From Myxococcus vastator (lineage in GTDB: Bacteria; Myxococcota; Myxococcia; Myxococcales; Myxococcaceae): DNA of 35,410 bases. The position numbers were made by a program, and so were the translations under genes. The DNA lies in contig NZ_JAAIYB010000030.1 in assembly GCF_010894475.1 (NCBI RefSeq), forward strand, positions 1-35,410, read 5' to 3'. A model generated the notes under the pieces. The model ran no database searches and was not told the origin of the DNA. It saw nothing but the letters and a program-made list of their open reading frames with translations. Position 1 is the stretch's first letter. Every line of letters begins with the position of its first letter. Below are positions 7,659-15,171 of this stretch, piece after piece.

Positions 7659-9512
7659 CTACATCGGCTCCAGCCGGAATTGCTGGCAGTCGTTGTTCGC
7701 CCAGATCCATTGTTGGATGCGTGCGCCGTCACCAGCGGTCCAGCAGTCCGCCACGTCGAGCACCTTGCCGCTGTGACGCGCCTCCAGTCGTTGCCAGCCG
7801 CTGCCCGTGGAGACAGGCCGGAACTGCTGGTTGGCGCCACCGGCCCACGACCACTGCTGCGCGAGGGCGCCATCCGCGGTGCTTGCGCCCGTCACGTCGA
7901 GCATCTTGCCGCTGTAGCGAGACACGAAGCGCACGTAGCCATTGTCGGTGGGCTCCATCGTCCACTGCTGGCTGGCGCCGGCGTGGCAGGCCCACTGGTG
8001 GATGGCGGTGCCGTCCGCCGCGGCGGGCCCGGCGATGTCCACGCACTTCCCGGTGTGCTTGTTCACCATCCGGTACGCGGTCGCGGAGCTGCCGCCCCAC
8101 TTGAACGACGCGACCGAGCGCGCGGGCAGGGTGTACGTGAAGGACTGGCCGCCCCACCGCACCTTGAAGGTCCGCGAGGCACCGTCATTGGAGTTGAGCG
8201 CAATCAATGCCAGCGAGCCGTCCGGGTTGCGGAAGGCCACCGTTTCGAGCTCGTTGTTGCCCAGCGTCGTGGCGCCAATGCGCACCGCGCCGCCACGCAC
8301 CACCTTGGCCAGGTGCCCCCAGGCATAGAACTCCTCGTTGCGCGTATAGGTGCCCGCGCCGTTGTTCACGGTGAGCATGCCCCGGCAGTCCGGGCAGCCA
8401 CCCACGCGAGGACCATGGCTCGGGTCCAACGCGAGGTTCCAGTACAGCGAGCTGCGCGCGTGGTGGCGCAAAGGCCCGAAGAGGTTGTTCTGGAGCGCCC
8501 ACTCCAGGTTCCCCGCGGCGTTCGTCGACCAGGCGCCGCCAGTGCACTCCGTGAAGTGGACCTCTTTGTTGGGATAGGCGTTCTGGAAGGTGCTCTGGAC
8601 GCTGTAGCCGCCGTCGGGGCTCTCGTAGCAGTGGTAGGCGACGCCCGCGACGGCGGACTGGGCCTGGCCGTTGTTGAAGCTCATGACTTCGAGCGGATAG
8701 CCAGCGGGACCACCGTGGTCGTACCAGTTGTGGTCCCACGCGATGATCTTCACCGCGCCGAAGCCCGCCGAGTTCATCGCCGGGCGCAGGTGGTGGGCCG
8801 CGAAGTTGGACTGGTCGTTCGACTCCATCTGCATCGTCGCGTAGCTGGGATTCGCGTTGTGCGGCTCGTTCTGGATGCTCACCGCGTGGATGGGCACGCC
8901 CGCCGTGTTGTACGCCTGCAGGAACCGCACGAAGTAGCTGGCGTACAGGCCGTAGGCGTCGTTGCGGAGATAGCCACCACCCAGCAGCGAGTTGTTGAAC
9001 TTCATCCAGGCCGGAGCGCTCCACGGCACCGCGATGATTTTCAGCTCCGGGTTGAGCTGCCGCGCCTGCTGGAGGAGGGGGATGATGTACGGCGTGTCGT
9101 GCGCGACGGAGAAGTCATTCAAGTCACAGCAGGTGTCGTCGTAACTGTAGTGATTGCGCGCGAAGTCCGATGAGCCCATCGGCAGGCGCAGCATGCTCTG
9201 CCCCGTGCCAGCGCTCACGCTGAACAAGTCATTCATGATGGCGTTGCGATGGGGCGAGTTGAAGATGAGCCACGCCGACGCATCCGTGAGCGCGCCACCA
9301 AACCCGTCGATGCGCTGGTAGGTGAGCGCCGGGTTGACGTCGATGGCCGTCACCGCCCCGGTGTCGGGGCCGAAGCGCTGGTTCGGCTCGGCGTTGAGTC
9401 GCTTCACCAGCGCGCTCCCCGACGTCGTCGTCAACCAGACCTGGACGGACTCGTCGGCGGCCAGGGCAGGGGCGGCGCAGAGCGCGGTACACAGCAAGGC
9501 TTTGAAACGCAT
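7659..9512 (-). CDS. Secreted GH30-family glycoside hydrolase with ricin-type lectin domain (CBM13)
   Basis: A protein of 617 residues. A signal peptide (MRFKALLCTALCAAPALA) suggests export. The catalytic barrel runs about 20-400, opens with QRIDGFGGALTDAS, and carries the acid/base Glu216 in SIQNEP and the nucleophile Glu322 in HFTEC, the pair expected for clan GH-A family 30. A beta-sandwich follows at about 400-475, and a ricin-type beta-trefoil at 478-617 shows three QxW-like motifs (QQW 515-517, QQF 562-564, QQF 611-613). GH30 enzymes of this kind act on beta-1,6-glucan, beta-1,6-galactan or glucosylceramide. For a predatory soil bacterium a fungal-wall beta-1,6-glucanase is plausible, but the substrate is not fixed by sequence. 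GGAG at 9519-9522 is the ribosome binding site and lies inside an inverted repeat. Confidence 0.9.
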   Translation of the reverse strand: MRFKALLCTALCAAPALAADESVQVWLTTTSGSALVKRLNAEPNQRFGPDTGAVTAIDVNPALTYQRIDGFGGALTDASAWLIFNSPHRNAIMNDLFSVSAGTGQSMLRLPMGSSDFARNHYSYDDTCCDLNDFSVAHDTPYIIPLLQQARQLNPELKIIAVPWSAPAWMKFNNSLLGGGYLRNDAYGLYASYFVRFLQAYNTAGVPIHAVSIQNEPHNANPSYATMQMESNDQSNFAAHHLRPAMNSAGFGAVKIIAWDHNWYDHGGPAGYPLEVMSFNNGQAQSAVAGVAYHCYESPDGGYSVQSTFQNAYPNKEVHFTECTGGAWSTNAAGNLEWALQNNLFGPLRHHARSSLYWNLALDPSHGPRVGGCPDCRGMLTVNNGAGTYTRNEEFYAWGHLAKVVRGGAVRIGATTLGNNELETVAFRNPDGSLALIALNSNDGASRTFKVRWGGQSFTYTLPARSVASFKWGGSSATAYRMVNKHTGKCVDIAGPAAADGTAIHQWACHAGASQQWTMEPTDNGYVRFVSRYSGKMLDVTGASTADGALAQQWSWAGGANQQFRPVSTGSGWQRLEARHSGKVLDVADCWTAGDGARIQQWIWANNDCQQFRLEPM

Positions 9513-9515
9513 GAG

Positions 9516-9572
9516 GCACTCCAGGAATCGTGGAAACGGCCTGCTCTTAATTGCAGGTTATTCCTGGAGTGC
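9516..9572. repeat. 13-bp perfect inverted repeat covering the glycosidase ribosome binding site
   Basis: GCACTCCAGGAAT at 9516-9528 and ATTCCTGGAGTGC at 9560-9572 are perfect reverse complements, 31 bp apart. A second stem, CCTGC at 9540-9544 with GCAGG at 9553-9557, is nested inside. The left arm holds the GGAG site of the glycosidase gene, whose start codon is three bases further on. The element fills most of the 81-bp gap after the NRPS gene, so it could be an operator, an RNA switch hiding the ribosome binding site, or the end of the NRPS transcript. Confidence 0.7.
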
Positions 9573-9593
9573 AAGTCTTGCGGGGGTGAAGGG

Positions 9594-12500
9594 CTACCGG
9601 CGGCGGCGCTGCTGCATCGCCCGGCGAGCCGCGGCCCGGGCCTCGCCGCGCGCCGCGACTTCCTTGAGCGCCTCTTCCTCGCCGCTGTCGCCCGACAGGA
9701 AGCCGGAGAGGGTGCGGATGGTGGGGTAGCGGAAGAGGTCCACCAGCGTGAGGGGCTTCTCCACCTGGGCCTTGAGCTTCTCCAGCACCTGCACCATCAG
9801 CAGCGAGTGGCCGCCCAGGTCGACGAACTTGTCCTCCACGCCGACCTTGTCGAGTTTGAGCACGTCCTGCCAGATGCTGGCGATGAGCGCCTCCGTCTCG
9901 CCTTCCGGCCGGACCAGCTCCCCGCGCGCCTGCGCCTGCTCCGGGGGCGGCAGGGCCTTGCGGTCCACCTTCTTGTTCGGCGTCTGCGGGAAGGTGCTCA
10001 GCGTCACGAAGGCCTGCGGCACCATGTACTCGGGCAGGCGCGTGCGCAGGAACTCGCGCAGCGCGTCCGCCGCGGGCGGCTCACCCGGCTTCGCGATGAG
10101 GTAGGCCACCAGCCGCTTGTCGCCAGGGAGGTCCTCGCGGACGATGACGACGGTCTCCCGCACCGCCGGGTGTTCGCCCAGCCGGGACTCGATTTCACCC
10201 AGCTCGATGCGGAAGCCGCGCACCTTCACCTGGTGGTCCAGGCGGCCGATGAACTCCACCAGGCCGTCCTGCCGCCACCGCGCGGCATCTCCGGTGCGGT
10301 ACATCCGTGCGCCCGGCTGCGAGGAGAACGGGTCCGGCACGAAGCGCTCGCGGTCCAGCTCCGGACGGTGGTGGTAGCCGCGCACCACGCCCGCGCCGCC
10401 GATGTACAGCTCCCCCGCCGCGCCAATGGGCAGCGGACGCTGCTGCGCGTCCAGGATGTAGAGCTGCGTGTTCGCGATGGGCGTGCCGATGGGGACGCCT
10501 TCTCCCACGTTCTTCACCGGGTGGGTGGAGGACCAGATGGTCGTCTCGGTGGGGCCGTACATGTTGATGACGTCACCGGCCACCGTCTCGGAGAGCTGGC
10601 GCGCCAGCGGGACGGGGAAGGCCTCGCCGCCCACCATCATCTTCTTCAGCCGCTTGAGGCCCTCGCGCGAGCGCTCCTCGGCCAGCAGCATGCTGGCCTG
10701 GGACGGCGTGCACTGGAGGTGCGTCACGGCGTGGCGCTCCAGCAGCGCGGGGATGGAGCCGTCGAGCTCCGGCTCGGCGCCCGGCTGGCTCACGCCCGCG
10801 TTGGCGCGCTGGCGCACCTCGGCGAGCAGCGGCAGGTGCTTCATCACCAGCTCCGTGGGCACACCGAAGTCCACGAGGCAGGCAATCTCATCCACGTCCA
10901 GGCCCTTGAGCCGGTCCACCGTCGCGACGCACGCATCCACGCCGCCGAACAGGCCCGACGACTGGAAGTACCGCTCGAAGGAGAAGTCGAGCAGCGCGTC
11001 CAGCTCCTCGGCGGACAGGTGGTCGGTGCCGAAGTTGCCGTTGGCCAGCGTCGTCTGCGCCTTGAAGGCGGGGAAGCTCCAGGCCGCCTCCTTGATGAGG
11101 CCCACTGACGACTTGAGGTACGACTTCATCGGCTCGCGGACGACCTCCTTCACGGAGGCCTCGGAGTCGCCGACGAAGGTGTGCAGCATCAGCGACACGG
11201 TGCCCTTGCCGGGGTGGCCGGCCTTGGCCCACGTCTCCCGGTAGAGGGCAATCTTCTGCGCCACCTCTTCCACCGACTGGCCCAGCAGGTGGGTGAGGAC
11301 GTGGCAGCCCGCGCGCGCCGCTTCCTCGAACGTCTCCGGGTTGCCCGCGGTGGTGACCCAGATGGGCAGCTCCTTCTGCACCGGGCGGGGCAGGGTGCGC
11401 AGCTTCACGGTGTGGCCCGTGCCGCTCTTCGTCTCCAGCGCCTCGCCGCGCCACAGCCGGCGCACGTCTTCAATCTGCTGGAACATGATGCGCTTGCGGT
11501 CCGGGAAGGACTCTGGCCGCAGCGCGAAGTCGTTGGGCTGCCAGCCCGCGGCGAAGGAGATGCCCACGCGGCCGTGGGAGATGTTGTCCACCACGGACCA
11601 GTCCTCGGCGATGCGCAGCGTGGGGTGCAGCGGCGACACGAGGCTGCCGGCGCGAAGCTGCACGTTGCGCGTCACCGCCGCCAGCGCGGCGGACGTCACG
11701 GCCGGGTTGGGGAAGAGCCCGCCGAACGCGTGGAAGTGGCGCTCCGGCGTCCACACGGCGCAGAAGCCGTTCGTATCCGCGAAGCGCGCGCTCTCCATGA
11801 GCAGGTCGTAGCGGCCCTCGGGGCGCTCGCCTTCGTCGCTGGAGAAGTAGAAGAGGCTGAACGCCATGGCGCGCGAGGCGTGCTTGCCGGCCTGCGCCGC
11901 GTCGTGTCGCTCCGCGTGCAGCACCACCGTGAAGCCGCGCGTGAGCGTCCAGAGCAGCTCCAGCACGGAGATGTCGAAGTTGAGGCTCGTCACCGCCAGC
12001 CAGGTGCCGCGCTCCGTGCCCAGGCGCTCGTCCATGCCGACGCCGAAGTTCACGACGTTGCGGTGCTCAATCATCACCCCCTTGGGCTTGCCCGTGCTGC
12101 CGGAGGTGTAGATGACGTAGGCCAGGCTGTCCGGCGTGGCCGGCGGCGTCTGGGCCTCCGGCGCGGCGGCGATGCGCTCCCACTGCTGGTCCACCGCGAG
12201 CACGGCCTTCGCCGCGGACGGCACGCGCGACAGCAGCCGCTCCTGGGTGAGCACCAGGTGGCAGCCCGCGTCCTCCACCATGAAGGCGATGCGCTCGGCG
12301 GGATAGGCCGGGTCCAACGGCACGTAGCAGCCGCCCGCTTTGTGCGTGGCCAGCACGCCCACCATCATCTCCAGCGAGCGCTCCATGAAGATGCCCACGC
12401 GCACGTCGCGGCCCACGCCCGCGCCGCGCAGGTGCCGCGCGAGCACCTCGGCGCGCGTGTCCAGCTCGCGGTACGTCAGCGAGGCGCCCCGGCAGATGAG

Positions 12501-14261
12501 GGCGGTGTCGTCCGGCGTGCGCAGCGCCTGGGCTTGGAAGAGCGAGGCCAGGGTGGCGTCGCGGGGGAAGTCCCGCCGCGTGTCGTTCCAGCGAGCCAGC
12601 AGCTGGCGCTCCTCCGCGCCCAGCAGGTCATGCTCGCCCACCGCCTTGCCCGGCGCGTCCCGGAGCGAGGCGAGGAACGCGGTGAGCTGCCGCGCCACGT
12701 CGTCCACGCGGGCCTGGTCCACGCGCGTGGCATCGAAGTGCAGGTGGGCGTGGCGGCCCTGGGCGTCCACGTCGATGACGAGCGCCGCGCCCCCCACGGT
12801 GGGGTTCGTCGCGCCGAGGCGCAGCGCGACGGGATACGCCACTTCACCCGCGTGCCGCTGGAGGTTGGAGAGCTGGGCGGAGCGGCCCAGTGCGTCCCGG
12901 GCGAGCACGCCCTTGTCGCGCAGCTGCGCCAGCGCCTTGCGGAAGGCGCCCGCGGCCTGCTCCGGCGCGTCCTTCATCGGCAGCTCGATGCGCAGCGGGA
13001 GCTGCGAGGCGAAGAAGCCCTCCACGCCTTCGATGCGGGCGCGCGTGGACGCATCCGCGTAGCCGACGTCGAAGCGGGGCTCGGGAGACAGGCGCGCCAG
13101 GAAGGCCACTGCGGTGAAGAGCAGCCGCTCGTCGGGAGGCAGGTCGGTGGCCCAGTCCGGGGCAAGGTCGCTGGCCTCGAACTTCAGCGTGTGCGTCCCC
13201 ACGTCCTTGGAGCTGCCGCCCAGGAAGGACAGGTCCGGTGGCGCGAGCGTCTCCAGGCGACGGAGGAAGAACGACTCCGCCTTGCCCGCCTGCGTGCCCA
13301 CCTCGGTCAACCGGGCGCGCAGCTCTGGCGAGGCCGCGGGGAGGAGGTCACCCCTGGCGAGCATGCGCGCGCCGAGCACATCGGCCCACGACAGCGGCGC
13401 GCCGCACAGGCCCTTGGGGCCCTTCAGCGTGAGGTCTCCTCCTTGGAGCGCCACCGTCAGCGCGTCACCCTCGATGTCGAGCACCGTGCCCGGGGCGGCC
13501 TCGGAGGCTGGCTCGGCGCGGCGGGCCTCGGAGAGGGCGACAGGGCCATTGCCCAGCCACACCTTCGCGAAGGACAGCGGGTTGGGGTAGCCGCCGTAGT
13601 CGAGCGCCGACACCAGCGCGTGCGCCACGTCCACGTCGCCGTGCAGGTCGAGGACGCCCGCGGCCTCCGGACGCTGCGCGAGGCCGAAGTAGCTGCGCTG
13701 CGCGAAGTCCTGCGCCTTCGCCTCGGACGTGCCCGCGACCAGCTCCTCCGCGAGCTCCGCGAAGGTCTCCATGCCCAGCGTGTAGCAGCGGGCGTTGAGG
13801 CTGAAGGCCGTCTCGCCGGGCGCGATGTCGAAGAGGCGCTGCTTGAGGATGCGGCCCTCGTCCGCGCCCTTCGTCATCTCGTGCCAGGTGACGCCGTGCT
13901 GGGGCTCGCGGTTCAGCAGCGCCCACGAGGTGACGTTGAGGCCGGCGTAGCGGGGCAGCGGGCCGTCATGGAAGTTGATGGCCATGCGCCGGGGCAGGCG
14001 CAGGACTTCGTCCTTCACCAGGCTCAGGTTGACGATGCTGAAGAGCCAGTCGAAGGGCGCCTGGGACAGGAAGGGCAGCACCTGCTCGCCGGGCGGCACG
14101 TGCGGCACGCCCTGCGCCTCCGCCCACTGCTGGAGCGCGGGCTCGCGCGTGACGAGCCCGAGAATCCGGACGCCGCGCTCGGTGAGCGCCTGCGCGCAGG
14201 GGACGACGAGGGTGCCCTCGCCGATGATGAAACAACTGGGCGACTCCGGAGCCGCGCTCAT
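9594..14261 (-). CDS. NRPS: formyltransferase - half condensation - adenylation (Gly?) with inserted luciferase-like monooxygenase - carrier
   Basis: A protein of 1555 residues. A methionyl-tRNA-formyltransferase-like domain covers 1-300, with INFHDGPLP at 95-103 (Asn96, His98) and Asp134. Residues 325-545 match only the C-terminal half of a condensation domain; no HHxxxDG motif exists. The adenylation domain starts near 570: A3 YTSGSTGKPKG at 718-728 and A4 FDISVLE at 762-768. A luciferase-like monooxygenase of the MupA/Atu3671 kind fills about 793-1153. The adenylation domain then resumes with A5 NMYGPTETT at 1233-1241 and ends with NKKVDRK at 1429-1435. The carrier has GGHSL with Ser1486. 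Code residues read D763, I764, L767, Q, M, G, M, I, W, K, very near the glycine code DILQLGLIWK. There is no thioesterase. A basic tail (RRAMQQRRRR) resembles linker ends seen at NRPS/PKS contacts. It is the last gene of the operon. Confidence 0.92.
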   Translation of the reverse strand: MSAAPESPSCFIIGEGTLVVPCAQALTERGVRILGLVTREPALQQWAEAQGVPHVPPGEQVLPFLSQAPFDWLFSIVNLSLVKDEVLRLPRRMAINFHDGPLPRYAGLNVTSWALLNREPQHGVTWHEMTKGADEGRILKQRLFDIAPGETAFSLNARCYTLGMETFAELAEELVAGTSEAKAQDFAQRSYFGLAQRPEAAGVLDLHGDVDVAHALVSALDYGGYPNPLSFAKVWLGNGPVALSEARRAEPASEAAPGTVLDIEGDALTVALQGGDLTLKGPKGLCGAPLSWADVLGARMLARGDLLPAASPELRARLTEVGTQAGKAESFFLRRLETLAPPDLSFLGGSSKDVGTHTLKFEASDLAPDWATDLPPDERLLFTAVAFLARLSPEPRFDVGYADASTRARIEGVEGFFASQLPLRIELPMKDAPEQAAGAFRKALAQLRDKGVLARDALGRSAQLSNLQRHAGEVAYPVALRLGATNPTVGGAALVIDVDAQGRHAHLHFDATRVDQARVDDVARQLTAFLASLRDAPGKAVGEHDLLGAEERQLLARWNDTRRDFPRDATLASLFQAQALRTPDDTALICRGASLTYRELDTRAEVLARHLRGAGVGRDVRVGIFMERSLEMMVGVLATHKAGGCYVPLDPAYPAERIAFMVEDAGCHLVLTQERLLSRVPSAAKAVLAVDQQWERIAAAPEAQTPPATPDSLAYVIYTSGSTGKPKGVMIEHRNVVNFGVGMDERLGTERGTWLAVTSLNFDISVLELLWTLTRGFTVVLHAERHDAAQAGKHASRAMAFSLFYFSSDEGERPEGRYDLLMESARFADTNGFCAVWTPERHFHAFGGLFPNPAVTSAALAAVTRNVQLRAGSLVSPLHPTLRIAEDWSVVDNISHGRVGISFAAGWQPNDFALRPESFPDRKRIMFQQIEDVRRLWRGEALETKSGTGHTVKLRTLPRPVQKELPIWVTTAGNPETFEEAARAGCHVLTHLLGQSVEEVAQKIALYRETWAKAGHPGKGTVSLMLHTFVGDSEASVKEVVREPMKSYLKSSVGLIKEAAWSFPAFKAQTTLANGNFGTDHLSAEELDALLDFSFERYFQSSGLFGGVDACVATVDRLKGLDVDEIACLVDFGVPTELVMKHLPLLAEVRQRANAGVSQPGAEPELDGSIPALLERHAVTHLQCTPSQASMLLAEERSREGLKRLKKMMVGGEAFPVPLARQLSETVAGDVINMYGPTETTIWSSTHPVKNVGEGVPIGTPIANTQLYILDAQQRPLPIGAAGELYIGGAGVVRGYHHRPELDRERFVPDPFSSQPGARMYRTGDAARWRQDGLVEFIGRLDHQVKVRGFRIELGEIESRLGEHPAVRETVVIVREDLPGDKRLVAYLIAKPGEPPAADALREFLRTRLPEYMVPQAFVTLSTFPQTPNKKVDRKALPPPEQAQARGELVRPEGETEALIASIWQDVLKLDKVGVEDKFVDLGGHSLLMVQVLEKLKAQVEKPLTLVDLFRYPTIRTLSGFLSGDSGEEEALKEVAARGEARAAARRAMQQRRRR

Positions 14262-14266
14262 TCAGT

Positions 14267-14273
14267 ACCTCCT
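14267..14273 (-). promoter_or_regulatory. Strong ribosome binding site for the NRPS
   Basis: Read on the minus strand this is AGGAGGT, five bases before the ATG at 14261. It supports that start and suggests separate, efficient initiation within the operon. Confidence 0.7.
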
Positions 14274-14301
14274 GTGGTGCAGCAATTCGGGTGCCCCCGG
14301 T

Positions 14302-15171
14302 TCACAAGCCCAGGCCTTGCCGGGCGTCTGCGAGCGCGGGGGGATGCTTCAAAAGGTCGGCGTGCCCGATGTCGGGGTACACCTTGAGGGGAGCGGCCAG
14401 CGCGCGGCTGACGCGCTCGCCCTGGACGAGCGGCAGCGCGCTGTCCGCCCCGCCATGGAGCACGAGCGTGGGGAACTGCCCGTGGGTCCGCAGCAGCGGC
14501 CGGTTGTCGTACTCGTGCCGTCCGAAGACACGGCCCATGAAGCCCGCGGGCCGCACCTTCATCCGGAGGAAGGGCGCGAACAGCACCAGCCCCCTGGCGG
14601 GGGTCTCCCGCTCGTGGAGCGTGTTGGCAGCGGTGAGCGCCGCCATGCTGCCCATGGAGAAGCCCACGAGATGGATGCCCTGGGCCGCGGTGGGGTGTGT
14701 CGACACCAACCAGCGCATGGCGTTCGTGGCGCTGTCACGGAGCGCCTCGGGGGAGGGTTCCCCCGGTGAACCGTCAAAGCCGGGCGGCGCGAAGGCGGCG
14801 AGGCCGAGCCCGCGCCCCTGGTCCAGCGAGAGCAGGATGGACTTCGCCTCGGCGAGGTATCCCGGGGTGTTGCCGCCGAAGTAGACCAGCCATCGCGTCT
14901 CACCGGCGGCGGGAGGCCGCGTCAGCGCGAGGTTCCAGGGTGGCGCGTCCGGGCCCGTGACGGTCCATCCGCCGGAGGTCAGCTCGCTCCGCGTCGCCGC
15001 TGTCAGCGGTGTGCCGGTGTACGGGAACGGGCCGGGGAATTCAGGGTCGAATCGAGGCCATCCCACCATGAGTATCCACACCACCAGGACGACGGCGAGC
15101 GCAGGCGTCGCGTTCCGGGCCGTCAGCCACCTGGCCTCACGGCTTGAGGTCTTTACCTCGAACCAGTCCAT
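14302..15171 (-). CDS. Membrane-anchored alpha/beta hydrolase in the PKS-NRPS operon
   Basis: A protein of 289 residues. A hydrophobic segment at about 23-38 suggests an N-terminal membrane anchor with the enzyme beyond it. The hydrolase fold shows the nucleophile elbow GFSMG with Ser172, a likely acid Asp243 in HGGADSALP and His270 in DIGHADLL, in the right order for a catalytic triad. The start lies inside the end of the PKS gene (19-bp overlap) and the stop is 40 bp before the NRPS, so all three are probably co-transcribed. It could be an editing type II thioesterase, a hydrolase that trims the product outside the cytoplasm, or a resistance hydrolase. The membrane anchor is unusual for an editing thioesterase and favours the last two. 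Confidence 0.85.
   Translation of the reverse strand: MDWFEVKTSSREARWLTARNATPALAVVLVVWILMVGWPRFDPEFPGPFPYTGTPLTAATRSELTSGGWTVTGPDAPPWNLALTRPPAAGETRWLVYFGGNTPGYLAEAKSILLSLDQGRGLGLAAFAPPGFDGSPGEPSPEALRDSATNAMRWLVSTHPTAAQGIHLVGFSMGSMAALTAANTLHERETPARGLVLFAPFLRMKVRPAGFMGRVFGRHEYDNRPLLRTHGQFPTLVLHGGADSALPLVQGERVSRALAAPLKVYPDIGHADLLKHPPALADARQGLGL

Noticed and set aside
9516-9572. Inverted repeat as the ends of an insertion sequence
   Set aside because: Only 31 bp lie between the arms, there is no target duplication and no transposase nearby, so a regulatory hairpin is likelier.
11181-14387. Open frame of 1068 codons on the plus strand
   Set aside because: It is antisense to the NRPS, is Arg/Ala/Gly/Leu-rich low-complexity sequence without any domain, and arises from the strong GC bias of the true gene.
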